Part shown: one piece after another, positions 10,867 to 23,919 of the stretch | How positions within the stretch are numbered: position 1 is the stretch's first letter | How the letters are laid out: each line of letters opens with the position of its first letter | Source: Piezodorus guildinii | Lineage: Eukaryota > Arthropoda > Insecta > Hemiptera > Pentatomidae | Direction of reading: 5' to 3' | NCBI GenBank assembly: GCA_023052935.1 | Contig: CM041292.1 | Coordinates: 86,845,169 to 86,909,168, forward strand | DNA length: 64,000 nt | Made by a program: the position numbers and the translations under genes | The notes under the pieces: model-generated | What the model saw: the letters and a program-made list of their open reading frames with translations, nothing else | Databases searched by the model: none | Told to the model about the DNA's origin: nothing

Positions 10867-12763
10867 TTAAAAATTAAATTATGTAGAATGCACAATAATA
10901 CATGATAATACGAGATGCGACTTTGCCGTTTAAATACAATTGACCAATAAAGGATTAATTACTGTGTATTATTGAACTCTTATTTACTATGTATGATTAG
11001 TTCTCGACTGTTGATAATTTAAGTTAAATACGGGTCTTAAGGTTCAGTCAATAAATAGGCAATTTTATTTTGTGTTCGTTTTGAGAATTTATTGTTCCCA
11101 TATTAATGCTCTAACAGTAAAAAAAACAGAAAATTAAAATTTGTATACAATAATTAATATAATGACGTTATTGTTAGAGAGACAGAAAACGTTATAAATA
11201 AATATAAAAGATATTATTACAAAGTTACAATTTGAGACAAAATAGTGTCTTACACACACATATATACATACATACATATACGAGTATATAAAATATATTT
11301 GATTATTATTTAAATGCTTAACTAACCTTCAAAATAATTATTTTTTAGAGAAATGGCAATACTATCCTTATCCCTCCGCTAAGTATTCACTTTCGAACGT
11401 GTGGGCACATTCTTCTCCTACGCAACTTCACCTTACCAAGTGAAAACAAATTTATTTCTCCATTTTTTTTTTTTTTTTTACTCTATATTCTAAGTGAAAG
11501 TCATCCCAAAAAAAATTTCTCCCACAAATATATGCTAACTAATTGCAAAACCTATTTTCACTAGTAAAAATGAGTACAGAGCAGACATGTGTCAGCACAA
11601 ATAAAACTAAAATTAGCTTGGTTAAAGAGTTGGAGCCGTGGGCAGGGTGCCGACCCCAGCCTTTCATATTTGACATTAATACAAATGTGAAGCTGCCTTC
11701 TCTCATTCTCCTGACGGATACATTAGCTGGACCCTTCTGTATATCTTTACTGTTCCTTCTAGGGTGGCTTCGTGGGCCAATAGAACTGTGTTTAGCGAAA
11801 TTTTCAAGTCAATAGAGGAAATTATTGATTTGGCAAATAGGTCCTTTCGTTTTTACTGTTTATTCTCACAATAATAGTGGAGTGCCGAAAGGTTTATGCC
11901 TCGGAACCCGGATCCAATGAATGTTTTTTTTGTGAAACTTATTGAATGTATTTTCAACACCAAGTACAAAAATGTTTACCCGTTAATTTTGCCAATGTCA
12001 ATTTTTTGTAATCATTGTAATAAATAATTAATATTTGTACTTTTTAATGTTTTCGCTCCTATAACTTGATGTCCTTGAGGGTTAATTCCATTTGTTTGAA
12101 CTATTAGGAATGGTGAGTGACTTTTAATAAAGTCAAAATTAGTCATCAACAAAAACGTAGGTAATATACCGTTAGATGCCTCCTACAATTTCCTTTTAAG
12201 CCTCTTATCGAAGGATACCATCAACCTGCTCCTATTGATCAGGATTTAGCTTGCCGACCCAGGGCCGATAATCTATCGAGTGATTCGTTTCTTATCCGTC
12301 CAGACAAATATATAAACTCAATTCAGCGCTAACAATTTAATTATATTTGAAGGCTGTCTAAAGCGATAAATTTAATTTTAATTTTGATAATTGAAATTGG
12401 CAGTGCAAGATGAAGTAGTGATTGAGATAAAAACGAGATCAATACCCTCTAGTGCGTGCTGCCCACATTCCTTTTACAAAAAAAAGTCACTATGTAATAT
12501 TTTTAAATCTATATTCAAAGAAGAAGCGATCCTTTATATATACAATTTATATTCTACGAGGACAACATCAACATTGTAGTATAATCAACTTAATCTATAT
12601 GTCAAGCATGACCTTGGTAGAATAAGTCAATTAGAGTGCGAGCGTGTTTTGTATATGCAATTCCTTTTTGAATACCAAAGCGACACGTGGAGCTGTTGGG
12701 TATCCAAGCCCGACATGAGGAGGATTCACTGAATTAGCCAATGGTAAGTCTTGTCTGCTAAAA
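10867..12763. other. Unassigned interval with one weak ORF
   Basis: No feature recognised. A plus-strand ORF at 11,543-11,815 (90 residues) has less biased composition than its surroundings and a hydrophobic stretch near its C-terminus. It matches nothing I know and has no supporting promoter or splice context. Confidence 0.4.
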
Positions 12764-13553
12764 AAAATCTGGTGCGAGCAACACACGACTTTCACTTACC
12801 TCCATTTTTAAAATCAATGAAAGAATTTTCAAAAACAGTTAGAGATAAAAATACGCGAAACTATTAAGGAATTAATTAAATTGAATTTATATAGAAACAT
12901 GTGTTTCATTAAAAAATCTATTATATTATTATCTAAAATAATCAGTTAGTTTTATGTTCATTTCATCACTCTCTATTAACATTTAAAATCTTGTGTATGA
13001 GATAATATTTTTTCTGAAATCTTAAGCTTTCCAACGGTATATCATACATGTATATTACTGCTCTTTTGTTCAAAAACGAAAAATTACATTAAAAAAATAT
13101 TTTTTCTGTTTCCTCCTTTAGTTGGGTATCGAATTTATTCAATTTATATATTTACCTGTTTTTCATCAGCGTTAACAAGAAAATATAGTGATTTTTATTG
13201 AATCTACAAAATTAAAGGTACTTTAGGGGAAGAAAAAAATATATCGGCATTTAAGCCCTGTCAGACCATTTTAATCAGAATAAAACTTACATGATATTAA
13301 AGCCCATTAAATTTAACATCGATTTAGCGAGTTTAATCAAAATCATCGGAACCGTTTTCGACAAAATCGAAAAAAGGTGCAAAATGCATAGTATAAAGTA
13401 CCTCTTTCATTTTGATGAAAAAAGTATTGTCACGTCTCGGGCGTATAATTTTCTTATATATGAAATTTCAGTTTCCTAGGACTTACCGTTTCCGCCCGGG
13501 AGTTACCACACACACACAGACCTTTTTGCAGGACTTGGTTATTTGGACTCAGG
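12764..13553 (-). repeat. Repeat family A, copy 3 (antisense)
   Basis: Antisense copy. The plus strand reads CTGGTGCGAGCAACACACGA then CTTTCACTTACCTCC (the family's 3' end), and later GGCATTTAAGCCCTGTCAGA and the CACACACACAGACC tract to GGACTCAGGG. It stops where the consensus continues toward TTTTAGGG, directly before repeat E. Confidence 0.78.
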
Positions 13554-13564
13554 GTTAGGCCCCC

Positions 13565-13808
13565 CTGATTTTAATTCAATTAAATACTGAAATAAAGTAT
13601 TATAAATATAGATATTTATGTTCCAATATTACACCGGTAACGATAACATTCACGGGAATTGATATCATTTTCCTACCTCTAATAGACAGGTATACACAGA
13701 AGCACACGCGCCTGTCTGGAGCATTCTGGTAACGTTACCATGGTTACGAAATCAAAGATTTTCCGCTGCCAAAAATCCCATAACACGCCTAAAGAAGTTT
13801 TCACTTCA
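13565..13808 (+). repeat. Repeat family E, copy 1
   Basis: About 240 bp, repeated in inverse orientation at 38,562-38,802. Shared blocks: CTGATTTTAATTCAATTAAA, AATAAAGTATTATAAATAT, AGACAGGTATACACAGA, the palindrome GGTAACGTTACC with TTACGAAATCAA, and GCCAAAAATC. It has no ORF and no tRNA head. Class unknown. Confidence 0.75.
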
Positions 13809-15961
13809 ACAATTGTTAGAAAAATATTTTTACTTTCCTGAATACACTTAATCAACCCGGACGCCTACAATTATACACGAATTACTGAAAACATCTTCCT
13901 AACCGAAAAAATTGATGTTGATGCCGCTTAAGTTTATTTTGTTTACTCGTGATTGTGACAACAATAAGAACTGGGAGTGTGATTTGATGTCCTTCCGTGC
14001 AATTCTTGATTCCATGACGGCCTTTTTACTTTGGGAGGAGCTTATTATCAATATAAAACCGGTTTCGACAATTCATTAACACATAATATTGATAGAAACA
14101 ATTGAGATTGAAAATAATAAACCAAAAGCTTATTTTTTTTTTTTGTTATTTTTATTTTTCTGATATACTGATTCTGATACTCTTACATTTTTCCTTTAAC
14201 AAGCCAAGTTATGGGTACCTGATCTCTGGTCGATTACCATTTCTAATTATACTTTATTTAGTTACTAATTTTAACTACCCAATTTACTAATTTCAAAAGA
14301 CATTTTGGTTTATTATTTTCAATAATTGACTTTATAATTGATCAAAAAATTACCATAAATTACGAAAGAGGGCTTACGTTTCAAGATGTGTAGAACCCGA
14401 ATAACGAATAAAATAAAATCCGTTTCTCCCAATAAATAAATATTAGTGCTATTTCACAGAGCATTAAATTGTCTACAAAATGAATCATTGGAATTGGTTA
14501 AGAACTATTAGAGATATATCGTTTTGAAATTAGCAGTGGTGATAAGCTATTTTCCTTTGAATTATTTATTGCTTTTCATATTACTCAATCGCCTATATAC
14601 AGCTTTATAAACAGTTGTTCCCTAATATTATTATTTGGAAATAATAAGCCATTGTGCAATAATTTGCAGCGTTTTTTCTTTGTATTTATAAATTATAAAG
14701 TATAATGTGTCTAATTGCCTGCTGATAAAATAACTAAAGGTCGAGCTATAAGAATCATCGTACAAGTAATCTCTTTTTGTTTTGTTTTTCGATTTGTTGT
14801 GTTAAAGCAACATTGTTGCTCTATGAAAGATGCATCGAATTGTGAACTGTGTACTTAGGGTGAAAGATTCTAGATGCCCAGAGTCGAGTAGGTATACCAA
14901 AACTGGCATTATTTAGTAGTTTCATTTGATCATTTGATAATTAAAACAAATAGATAATGAAAATTCATGCAGAATCACTTAATCACTACAAATTGTTAAA
15001 AAACTAGAAATAATATAAAATAAAAAAAATATAACAAGCTCGCTTCCGTGTAGCAATCTGAATCGGAAATGAGCTGGATATTTATGTAAGTATATTTTTT
15101 TTGTTTTTATCTCTTGGAGAGAAAACGAAACTGATTTGAATTTTTGTTTTTCAGAGGTTTCTGGACGTGTCTTGAAACGGTAACTAACATGTGTCAACAT
15201 TGAGATCTCCAAATGTTAATTTTTTATTTTATTTTTGGAAGACTTTTTTCCAGACGGACCTAAAGACTTCCCAGTGAAAACCAGTCAGGAGACTGTTTTG
15301 CCAAATTTTGTTTATTCATGAGTAGCCGTCCTGTCCCTTGTCCGAATAACACTTTGACAATTAAAAATAATAAAATGGAAGACAAGTTTCCTGACTGAGC
15401 TTTCATTTTGAGAATAGAAACAGACTCTTACATTTCCTGGTGATTCTTTTCCTCCTTTTCTTCGCCTTATTATTGTCATTACCATTTCTATAGATGCATA
15501 ATAAAATGAAATTTCTTGGAGTGTACTTACTTCTACATTGCCAACTTAGATCTTTTTTATCTTTCTTAGTGGCAAAAATGCCCGCTTGCGGCAAATTAAT
15601 TAAATCTAGCGTACTTATTGTTTCGGGAACAATTAAAAGTTTATGAAGAACAGGCCGGCATTTACAAGGAATACAGATAAACTAGTTCAGTTGCTTCTAT
15701 GAACACGAAGAAATAAATAACAAATATCTACTGTCCTAGCCAATAACAATTATCCATTGTCGTTGCCAATTATGATTTCTCTCTATTATGACATTTTGGT
15801 TAAACATATACCCATTAATTCTTATCAACACGATTAATATTTTGGCTAAACAGTAATTGGGGACAAAAAAAAACAACCAAACATATAAAACAAAGTCAAC
15901 CTTTAACGTAGCACCTGAAACATTTTAAATGCACGTTCTCAGGGTACTTTTATGTTTTTTT
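13809..15961. other. Unassigned AT-rich interval
   Basis: No coding or repeat signature recognised. Short ORFs at 14,102-14,290 (+), 14,979-15,212 (-) and 15,403-15,594 (-) look like chance reading through AT-rich DNA. Confidence 0.45.
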
Positions 15962-16081
15962 AAAAATATTTTTCACATTCCAATTTTCAATAGAAATACA
16001 CGTTTTAGGATCCCCTGAGTCCAAATGACCAAGTTCCGCAAATAGGTGTGTGTGTGTGTGACAAGCCTAGCGCAAAAACTA

Positions 16082-17309
16082 TTGGGTTGTTTCACATGAA
16101 ATGTCCGTTTTTATAGTTTCTGAAATACATAAACGTTTTTTCAGGTCTCTGTTGTTTTCTTCCGAATGTTTACATATTTAAAGTAAACAGTTACTAATCC
16201 TCTACCTTTGTATTATAAACATTAGCTTCCGAATCAATTATCCACTTTTTAGTATACCTCCAAATATGAACATGGAAACACACGATTTTCGAGTAATATT
16301 TTTTGTACGAGTTTAAACTCGGCCATTCAGCAGCTGAGGCCGCTAGAAATATTTGCAAGGCGTTTGGGGAAGGGAGTGTTAATGAACGGACCATTCGCCC
16401 GTGGTTTGCTAAGTTTTCAGCTGGGGATACCGACTTGGTAAAGTTGCCCCGAGGAAGACCTCCGTCCGTAATAGACAATCTCCTCAAACATACACTAGAA
16501 GGAAACCCCTACCAAACAGTTAAAGGACTCTTAACACAACTAAATGCAAGTGCCTCTACCATTTCCATACATTTAATGTGTATTGGGAAAGTATGATCTC
16601 ACTTAGCGGCAGCAATTGAAACGCTTTGAGACCAGCGTTTCTTTGCTTGCAAGGCAAAAACCGAGCCTTCCCTTGAAAGAATAATTACCTGCTATGAAAA
16701 ATGGATCGCACATGTCAATCAGCGTCGGTCAGGGCAATGGTTGAACATCGACGAAACCCCAAAAATTGATGGTTACAGTATGGTTGTCCATGGCTGGGAT
16801 AATTCATTATTCCTTTTTACCTAGAAGTGAAATCATTACCTCTACAAAGTAATGCAATGAAATTGACCAAATGCACACAAAAATATTAAAAAAACAACCT
16901 GGATTGGTAAATCGGAAGGGTCCTATACTCTTACATGACAACGCTAGACCCCTTGTTTCAAAACATACCGTGCAAAAATTGAAAGAACTGGGCTACGAAG
17001 TTCTTCCGCACCCACAATATTCTCCCGACTTGTCTCCAACAGATTACCACCTGTTCAGGAATTTAGACAACTTCGTCAAAGGAAAACTTTTTGAAAATGA
17101 TGATCAAGTGAAAACTGCGATCTCAGATTTTGTTTCACTTCAAAGCTCAGAGTTTTTCAGTTAGGGGATAAAAAAAGTTGGTGTCACGTTGGGAAAAATG
17201 TGTAGAAAAAGAAGGTAAATAGTTCAAATAAAATTATCTTGTTTTCATATCGTATTTTTAATAAAAATCTTTTACCTTGAAAACGGATATTTCATGTGAC
17301 ACAACCCAA
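16082..17309 (+). mobile_element. Decayed mariner element (1,228 bp)
   Basis: Inverted termini begin TTGGGTTGTTTCACATGAAA and end TTTCATGTGACACAACCCAA, with an internal CCGTTTT/AAAACGG match, giving roughly 28 bp with a few mismatches. TA duplications lie at 16,080-16,081 and 17,310-17,311. Length is close to the ~1.3 kb of full mariners. The insertion is inside a family A repeat, so the A copy is older. Confidence 0.92.
16266..17225 (+). pseudogene. Mariner transposase pseudogene (DD34D family)
   Basis: Pieces of a mariner transposase in several frames. The N-terminal helix-turn-helix region (FKLGHSAAEAARNICKAFG) runs to about 16,596. The middle, around the first catalytic site, reads ITCYEKWIAHVNQ, where the family normally has an Asp before EKW, so the first catalytic Asp appears replaced by Tyr. 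The C-terminal catalytic half is intact at 16,871-17,164, with ILLHDNARP and YSPDLSPTDYHLF spaced as D34D. Several stops lie between 16,594 and 16,870, a frameshift sits near the start, and a stop precedes the last ~20 residues. The protein is certainly inactive. It groups with the 28.5 kb and 46.5 kb mariners by style (FKLG, HELGYEVL-like), but its termini differ. Confidence 0.9.
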
Positions 17310-17420
17310 TAAATGCCGTGCCAAACTGAAATTTCTTATTTATAGCCACTATACACCCGATATGTTTGTTACAACAACTTTTTCATTAATATCAGCTAAC
17401 CAGTAAAATCAGAAATGACA

Positions 17421-18912
17421 ATTTTCAATGCATTCTCTTCGACAAGCTCATTTCTGAGTTTGTCATTCTCCACACCTCAATGAATTTGTCAAAAAAAAAT
17501 AAACTCGATGAGTAAAAGCTGAGCTTATTGTTAGTTAAAATTAATTTTTAGTGCGATTTAGGAATTTAGACTGTGGCTAGAAAATTGATCAGGTAGAGCT
17601 TGATATTTATTTCTAACAAATCACAATCCTTGTTTAAAGTTTATACATTAGAGTGTACTACAACGCTAAATAAATTTGATAGTGAACGAAGCATCGAATA
17701 AGTAACGTGAGAAGTAGAAATGTATTTATTTATTTACTAGTGCTGTATACCTTTTGGCATATATTTTATTTATGTTCTTCCTTACTAAACCTTTTCATCA
17801 AGATTGTTATTCATAAGATTTAAAAACCTTCACAGACGATATGTTCCTGCTTAAGTTGTAGATGTTACAATATAACAGGAGGATATTTCGGTAATCTATC
17901 TTTCAACAAATTTATAAGTAAAATGATCAATATAAATAAATAAACCCCTACTTAGATTATCATTAACATTATTTACAATTTGGCATTCAAGTAAAAATAA
18001 CTTATCTAATAGAGAAGACACCTCAATATAAAAATTTTGAAACTGGTTTTATAATCACCTATATTAAATTCCGTTAGCTGCAGAACAGGTTGTGAGATAA
18101 AATATATCGGTAAATGGTTTCACGCTGGACGTGAATTTTTTTTTATATATACATTATTTAAAAGATGCTGCTAAATCCATTTAATTGACAGCAAAATAAA
18201 TACTAAGTGTATTATTATTATAATTACTTAATAATTATTATTAATAAACTTTGGTATTTTTATTTATTCCACAAGATATTATAATTATAAATCATATGTT
18301 CCTTGTAAGTATTTCAAAGCTATATTTAATTAATTTTAAGCGGTCTATATTTAATTAATCGGATCTTGTATTTTTGTATTAAAAAACAAGTTATTTACAG
18401 TCCGCAAAGTTATTTAAATATTTTTTTTATCATTGTTTCCGATGTCCTTCACATTATTTTTCTACAATACCAATATTCTTGGTATAAATTTAAAGACAAT
18501 TTTAGACTTGATATCAAATCTTTTAGCACTCATTAAAATAATGTAACATTTAATTCGTAATACCAATGCGAAGCATATCTTGCTTATTTAATAGCATTGA
18601 GAAATCATTTTGAAAAAGAAGTTGAGCTGTCATTTAAATTTAAAGATCGAATCGAGGTGTTAATTTGTGATAGAGACTAGTAAAATGAAACGGATAAAAA
18701 GCAATTTAAATTATTCGTTGTAATTAATTGACAGTCGTAATATTTAAATGTAATTTCCAAAGTAAATCATTACTAGCGATATCGTTTATTATTTTATTTT
18801 TTCTAAGAATAAAAGTAAAAGTCGGAGGTAGATGGAAGAGTTTAATCAGAAGCCGTCTTACCGATAGTGAAAGATTTATTACATCCTCTTCCAATGAATA
18901 AAACTCTATTTT
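17421..18912. other. Unassigned AT-rich interval
   Basis: Nothing recognised apart from AT-rich sequence. Confidence 0.45.
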
Positions 18913-19799
18913 TATTTTTACTTACATATATATGAAATATATAGTAAGAAAAAGTGTTGCGATCGTGAAAATATTCAAATTACAGTTTTCATCTAAAAAA
19001 TACATTTTAGGGTCCGCAAACTCTAAATAACCAATTCCTGAAAAACGGTATCTGTAGGTCTGTGGAAAGTCTAGCACGGAAACGAAAAGTCGTACGAAAC
19101 TGAAATTTCATATTTTGTACAACTATAAGCCCGAGATGTTACAACAGATTTTTAACTCGAAACGGCTGACAGACCGTTTTTTTTATACCATGCATTTTGC
19201 ACCTTTTTACAATTTTCTCAAAAACGACTCTAACGATTTTGATCAAACGCGCCATATCGATGTAAATTTTAATAGGCTTTAATATCAAGTAGGTTTAATT
19301 CTGATTGAAATAGTTTGACAGGGCTTAGTGCCGTTATTTTAAATTTTGTTCCTATAAAGTGAATTCAATTTTAATTATTCAGAAAAATTACCCATAAGAT
19401 CTTATTACGATTGATAAAATGCGGCTAAATTAGAAAGTTGAACGAATTTTATAACCAACTAAAGGAGAAAATAACAAAAATATTTTTTAAATGCAATTTT
19501 TGTTTTTTTGAACATAAAAACGACTATATAGATGTATAATATACTGTTGTAAAGCTAAAGATTTTGGAAAAAATATTATAAACTAACAAATAGGGCATAC
19601 AATTATTGCTGATAACTATACTAACAATTTGATATTGCTATATAATTTAATCTAAATTACAAGTTTCCAACGTACCTGAATAAACTTTTTATTTAAATTA
19701 ACTTTAAAATTTCTAAATATAAATTAAATTAATACTTCTTAAAATATTTTTAACAGCCTAGGTAAGTGAAAGTCGTGTGTTGCCTGCCCCAGATTTTTT
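18913..19799 (+). repeat. Repeat family A, copy 5 (full length)
   Basis: Runs from TTACATATATATGAAATATA and AGTAAGAAAAAGTGTTGCGA through ACGAAACTGAAATTTCATAT and GATTTTGATCAAACGC to AAGTGAAAGTCGTGTGTTGC and CCCCAGATTTTTTC. Near both ends lie inverted versions of (A)CTTTCACTTACC / GGTAAGTGAAAG. This is one of the two best copies for deriving a consensus (the other is at 49.7 kb). Confidence 0.8.
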
Positions 19800-20410
19800 C
19801 TTTATAAAACATACTAGACTAATAACTTCAATGCTTTTTATACTATAACAAATTAAGTAAAGATGAGAATAAACCCATAAAAGAGATATGAGAGAAGATG
19901 GCTTATGGTTTTAATAAAGTCTCCTGACTTTTTTTAATTATATTAAATTTTTAGACAGCCTTTTATTTTATTTTTTATCTTCATTCATTCCCACCAATCG
20001 AATTGTAAACAAAACAAATAAGGCCGTCATAATTACTTTTCTGTCCTTAAAGGATTTAAAGTCATACAATATAAGGGCAGTTGCGTTCAAGTTCAGATTG
20101 TGATTGGGATGGGATCATTCTTCGTTGTGGTGGTCTCGTTGAGTCTATAACTATTTTCTCTGCTGCCAAGTCTACCAACTAGTTCCTTGCCACCTTCCAT
20201 GCATATTTATTGGGATTTTATGCAATCGTTACCTTTATTAGGCGAAACCTTGTTTTGTAGTGAGTCGTTTCATGCGTGTCAATCGCCGGTTGCTCATTTT
20301 TTCCAGTTAATAGTTAATATGATATTTGAATTAATATAGCATTCCCATTTATTGGCCGGAAATTTTCTTTAGTAAAACTATGGTTGGATAAAATGTTTTG
20401 TAGATTAAAA
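19800..20410. other. Unassigned interval
   Basis: No feature recognised. Composition is slightly less AT-biased at 20,080-20,290. Confidence 0.45.
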
Positions 20411-20665
20411 GATCAGTACAATAGATAGAGCTCTAGACTACTGTCTACTCTAAACTACTCGGGGTCCCGGATTCGAAAGCCGGCTATAATTCTTTATTCT
20501 GTTATTTGTACCGTGAGGTGACCGTGAGTTAGAGAGGCTCTCCTGCGGCACATCCAGTCTCTATAAGGCTGGTACCAAAAACAAAGTAAGGAAAAACACT
20601 AGCGGCTGAGCGAGATACCGGCCTTATCAGGACCAAGTGAGGTTTTTCTTCTATTTATTATATAT
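20411..20665 (+). mobile_element. SINE family C, copy 1 (tRNA-derived)
   Basis: A tRNA-like head (AATAGATAGAGCTCTAGAC, then B-box CCCGGATTCGAAAGCC) is followed by the body TTATTCTGTTATTTGTACCG and CCAGTCTCTATAAGGCTGGT. The same layout recurs at 51,404-51,600. The 3' end is unclear, somewhere after GAGGTTTTTC. Confidence 0.68.
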
Positions 20666-21555
20666 TCTTTAATATGTATTAATCTTTGTAAGCTTGAACC
20701 GAGTTATACACAATACATATTTTTTAACCTACCCATTTAAACAATGGATTAAAATTTAAAAATACAATACTGAAAGTAATATTTCTTACAAGGACAAATT
20801 TACCTATAGATCTACCTATTTTAATTTTACGGTTTCACGATGAATCAATTATAGCTAATTTTTTTAACAAATATTATTGCCTTATTTGAACAATTTTTAT
20901 ATTTTTTTTAAGTTATTTATATTGATTTTACATATTTTTATAATTTAATCTTCATTCAACTGCAAGAAAAAATATGGGAGTATAACATCAATCTTAAATA
21001 ATACTAATATTGTGTGAATTTAACTAATTTTTAGTTTTAAGGTAAAACTAAATAACAAATAGATAATAGAAGGATCTAAGAGTACATGAACTGAGTTATG
21101 ATATTTTGGAGCTATTAGCTGGCAATCCGATAGCATCTAGGAGCCATCGGAGGGACAAGAGAACGGTACTGTAGAGAGGAGGCCCAATCCTCCAGTAAAT
21201 GGTCCAGCAAATGCTGAGAACCATCTGCGGCGGATCTTCTTTGCTCTATCTGGCCGCTCATCTACATCAGCTGTCCGTCTAGTACCTAGCCATCACTGTC
21301 TCTGTCCAAAAAATAAAGAAAATATATATAGAAAAAATCCAAAATTCATGTTTGCACAATAATACTAATTTTGGACCGCATAAACAATACAGTTGTACTA
21401 AATAACAATAAATATCAACGAAAACGATAGATATGCAATTATGATTAATATAGAGTGAAAAACGTATTTTATATCAATTATGATAATGTGTTCTTAATGT
21501 ATTTATAATTGCTTATAATATTTATTTAATTATATTTTAGATAATATTTGAAAAT
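20666..21555. other. Unassigned interval with a GC-richer patch
   Basis: Mostly AT-rich. 21,140-21,310 is distinctly GC-richer (GGAGGCCCAATCCTCC, CATCTGCGGCGGATCTTC) with no ORF or family I recognise; possibly a diverged retroposon. Confidence 0.4.
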
Positions 21556-21587
21556 CTGAAGATGAGGCATAAGGTACCTCGAAACGT
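21556..21587 (+). other. Stem-loop motif CTGAAGATGAGG...CCTCGAAACGT
   Basis: CTGAAGA, then a 4-bp stem GAGG/CCTC enclosing a 9-base loop, then GAAACGT. The same arrangement occurs in repeat D (24.8, 38.5, 58.5 kb), and a variant occurs in repeat F (54.9 kb). It resembles the conserved strands of a hammerhead ribozyme (CUGANGA ... GAAA), but one extra base separates the first strand from the stem. Confidence 0.5.
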
Positions 21588-23721
21588 AATGTAATAATCA
21601 TGTTTGATATGTTATGATAAATAAATATATAAACAAATTAGAAGAGAATGTTCCGATTAATATATTCATAACTTAAATTACTCTTCTATATTAGTAATTG
21701 ATATAGGAAAACGTATATGTATAGAAAAATAAATATCTATAAGAGTTTCAACGATATTTTAAGATGAATCAATTTTCCCACCCCTTCTTTAAGTCGCCTT
21801 TACAAATTAGCAGTTTATAGCAGCATTTTAGCTAAGCCATGTTAACTGAATAAAAATTCCAAAAAAACAGAATCAAATATTACTGATATTTCGTTCAAAA
21901 ACCGCATCCCTTTAAATTCAGCCCTCCTCTTCCCCCTAGTTTCCCCAAGCAGTAATAATAAGAGTACCATTAATATGCGCATCATTAATTCTAGTTTAGT
22001 AGATAAAATATCGCCATAAATATTCATGACAAGACTATAAGGAAAATTATATGAATAAGGCATAGATTCGAGGCTCATAAATAAATGACACTTCTAACAG
22101 AAGACATTATGTTGAACCATGAGTGAACGATTCCATCCTATTTCTCTCAATAAAACCCATCAATCACAGTACCGACTTTATTTAATAAAATGTCTTATTA
22201 ACGCATGGTTCACCACCCTCCGCCTCCGCCCTATCATCTGTCGGAATTCTGAACCCTCATGTCTCTTCATGATTCACCCTCCTCTATAGATTGAACAACC
22301 ATGAAGTATTTGCAGAAAAAGCTAAACAAATACAAAGTTGGACGCACTCAACCCATCAAACATATTTTTTGTATATTTTAAAATTATTAGTTATTGTTCA
22401 TATTACCAAGTATTCAAGAATTCAGCATTGTATCGACAATAAGAATCATGAATTAGGATGCAATCAACTAACATTCGGATTGGATAAGGTATAGATTTTC
22501 TCCGTCATTTCTCCAATGTTTCAAGTAAGGTATGTATTGAAATGCTACGACAGGGTAGATTCTTTACAAGACTATTCCACGCCCATAAATGTGATTTAGC
22601 CGTTTTACTTGTATATACAGTTGTGATTTAGCCCTTACACAGTTGTAAAAATTAATTAAATACATCATAAAAAAAAATTAGGTGCGTAATTATTTTATTA
22701 TGGATAAGTAGGTAAGGGGGTGAAGTCACGAAAAATTCACACTATAGCGCAGTGTTTATTTTATTTATTGTTTGGTAGGTCATACATTACATTTTCTACT
22801 AGTTAATATTCTACGAACTATTAAATAATATATTTGGTGCTACCTTCACCAGCTCAACATAAATCCTGGATGCAGAATCCAAGGCTCAATTAATAGGACA
22901 ATTCATATTTTCTTACTTAGCAGTATCTTATAACGGTGATAATAACTGCGTCACTATACTGATACATATACACACCCACAACACTCTACTAGTTCATAAT
23001 CAATAGTGAACAAAATGTTTCACTAATTCATGTTCCAGCCTGTAGTCCACGAAGCATCTTAAACCAGCAACTGTAATTGAGGTAGGAGGCCCTGTGAACC
23101 CTGATGGTTATGGAGTTCAAGACCCTCAAGGGAACACCCAGCAGCCGAATATCCTCGAAGGTACGCCTGCACCAATAGTCTCTCCAAGCTATGGTGATAG
23201 AGAGCACTCTGATACGATACCCGGCACTCCTAACTCCCGTCCAATGGCCATCCGACAGTCCAGGTCTTGGTATTTTCCCCTTTCTAAGTTGTTCCAATGG
23301 GTAGTACTGGGATTGTCCCCAACGATCTCGACGTCGAGTATGTAGTTCCCGCTCGGGGCTTTCATATATTCAAATCGTCATAATCGACAACCTCAATAAT
23401 TATTTGCCGGACCACCAAAAGATCACATAAATGTCGAACTGCAACATGCCTTATCCTTTAAAAATCTAAACAGCCGTGGAGGAAAAAAACTCAATCAACA
23501 GTTTTTTGTTTTTTCACCGATATATGCTGAGATGTATAATAGTGATGTGCAATCTCTAGTAGACGTGATCTCTTTTGAACTCATGATGTGAGATGTGCTT
23601 TGTTTCTGATCTCAACTATGTATTTTAATTTATGTTGTTCTATTCTCAATATGTTTATCATGGGGAAGTTTGGTATTTTAACTATTGAATGATGTCTTAA
23701 AGCGATGTTTTATTGTTTCTC
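21588..23721. other. Unassigned interval with a GC-rich block at 23,034-23,345
   Basis: No gene recognised. Block 23,034-23,345 has much higher GC than its surroundings and is open in two frames (minus 23,028-23,297; plus 23,094-23,345). Neither matches a family I know. It could be a remnant of a retroelement or a host exon. Confidence 0.4.
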
Positions 23722-23919
23722 AATGAGTGTAAAAAATCTTTTGTAATCCCGTCCCTCAGATAAGTCTTAAAGAGGAGGTTCCGAGTGCGTGCGAGGTTGG
23801 GTACTCGTTGAAGATCCCTATCCTAATAAAACCTGGATAGGCAAAATATAAGACTCCCACTGTAGCATCGTCCGCTTAGCCACAGCAGCATAAAGTGACG
23901 TTAAACGAATTAACAAACT
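23722..23919 (+). mobile_element. SINE family B, copy 6 (headless)
   Basis: Lacks the tRNA head. Begins in the body at GAGTGTAAAAAATC and continues with CCCGTCCCTCAGATAAG, GGTACTCGTTGAAGATCCC-like sequence, CATCGTCCGCTTAGCC and the tail ACGTTAAACGAATTAACAAA. Confidence 0.85.

Larger units (their letters stand above)
15962..17420 (+). repeat. Repeat family A, copy 4 (split by mariner)
   Basis: Left part 15,962-16,081: CACGTTTTAGGATCCCCTGA, CCAAATGACCAAGTTCCGCA and a (GT)n tract. It is interrupted at a TA by a mariner and resumes at 17,310 with the CCAAACTGAAATTTC block and ACTATACACCCGATATG. The 3' half of the family is missing. Confidence 0.72.

Noticed and set aside
11543..11815. 90-residue ORF as a host gene
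   Set aside because: No recognisable domain, no promoter or splice support; short ORFs of this size are expected by chance.
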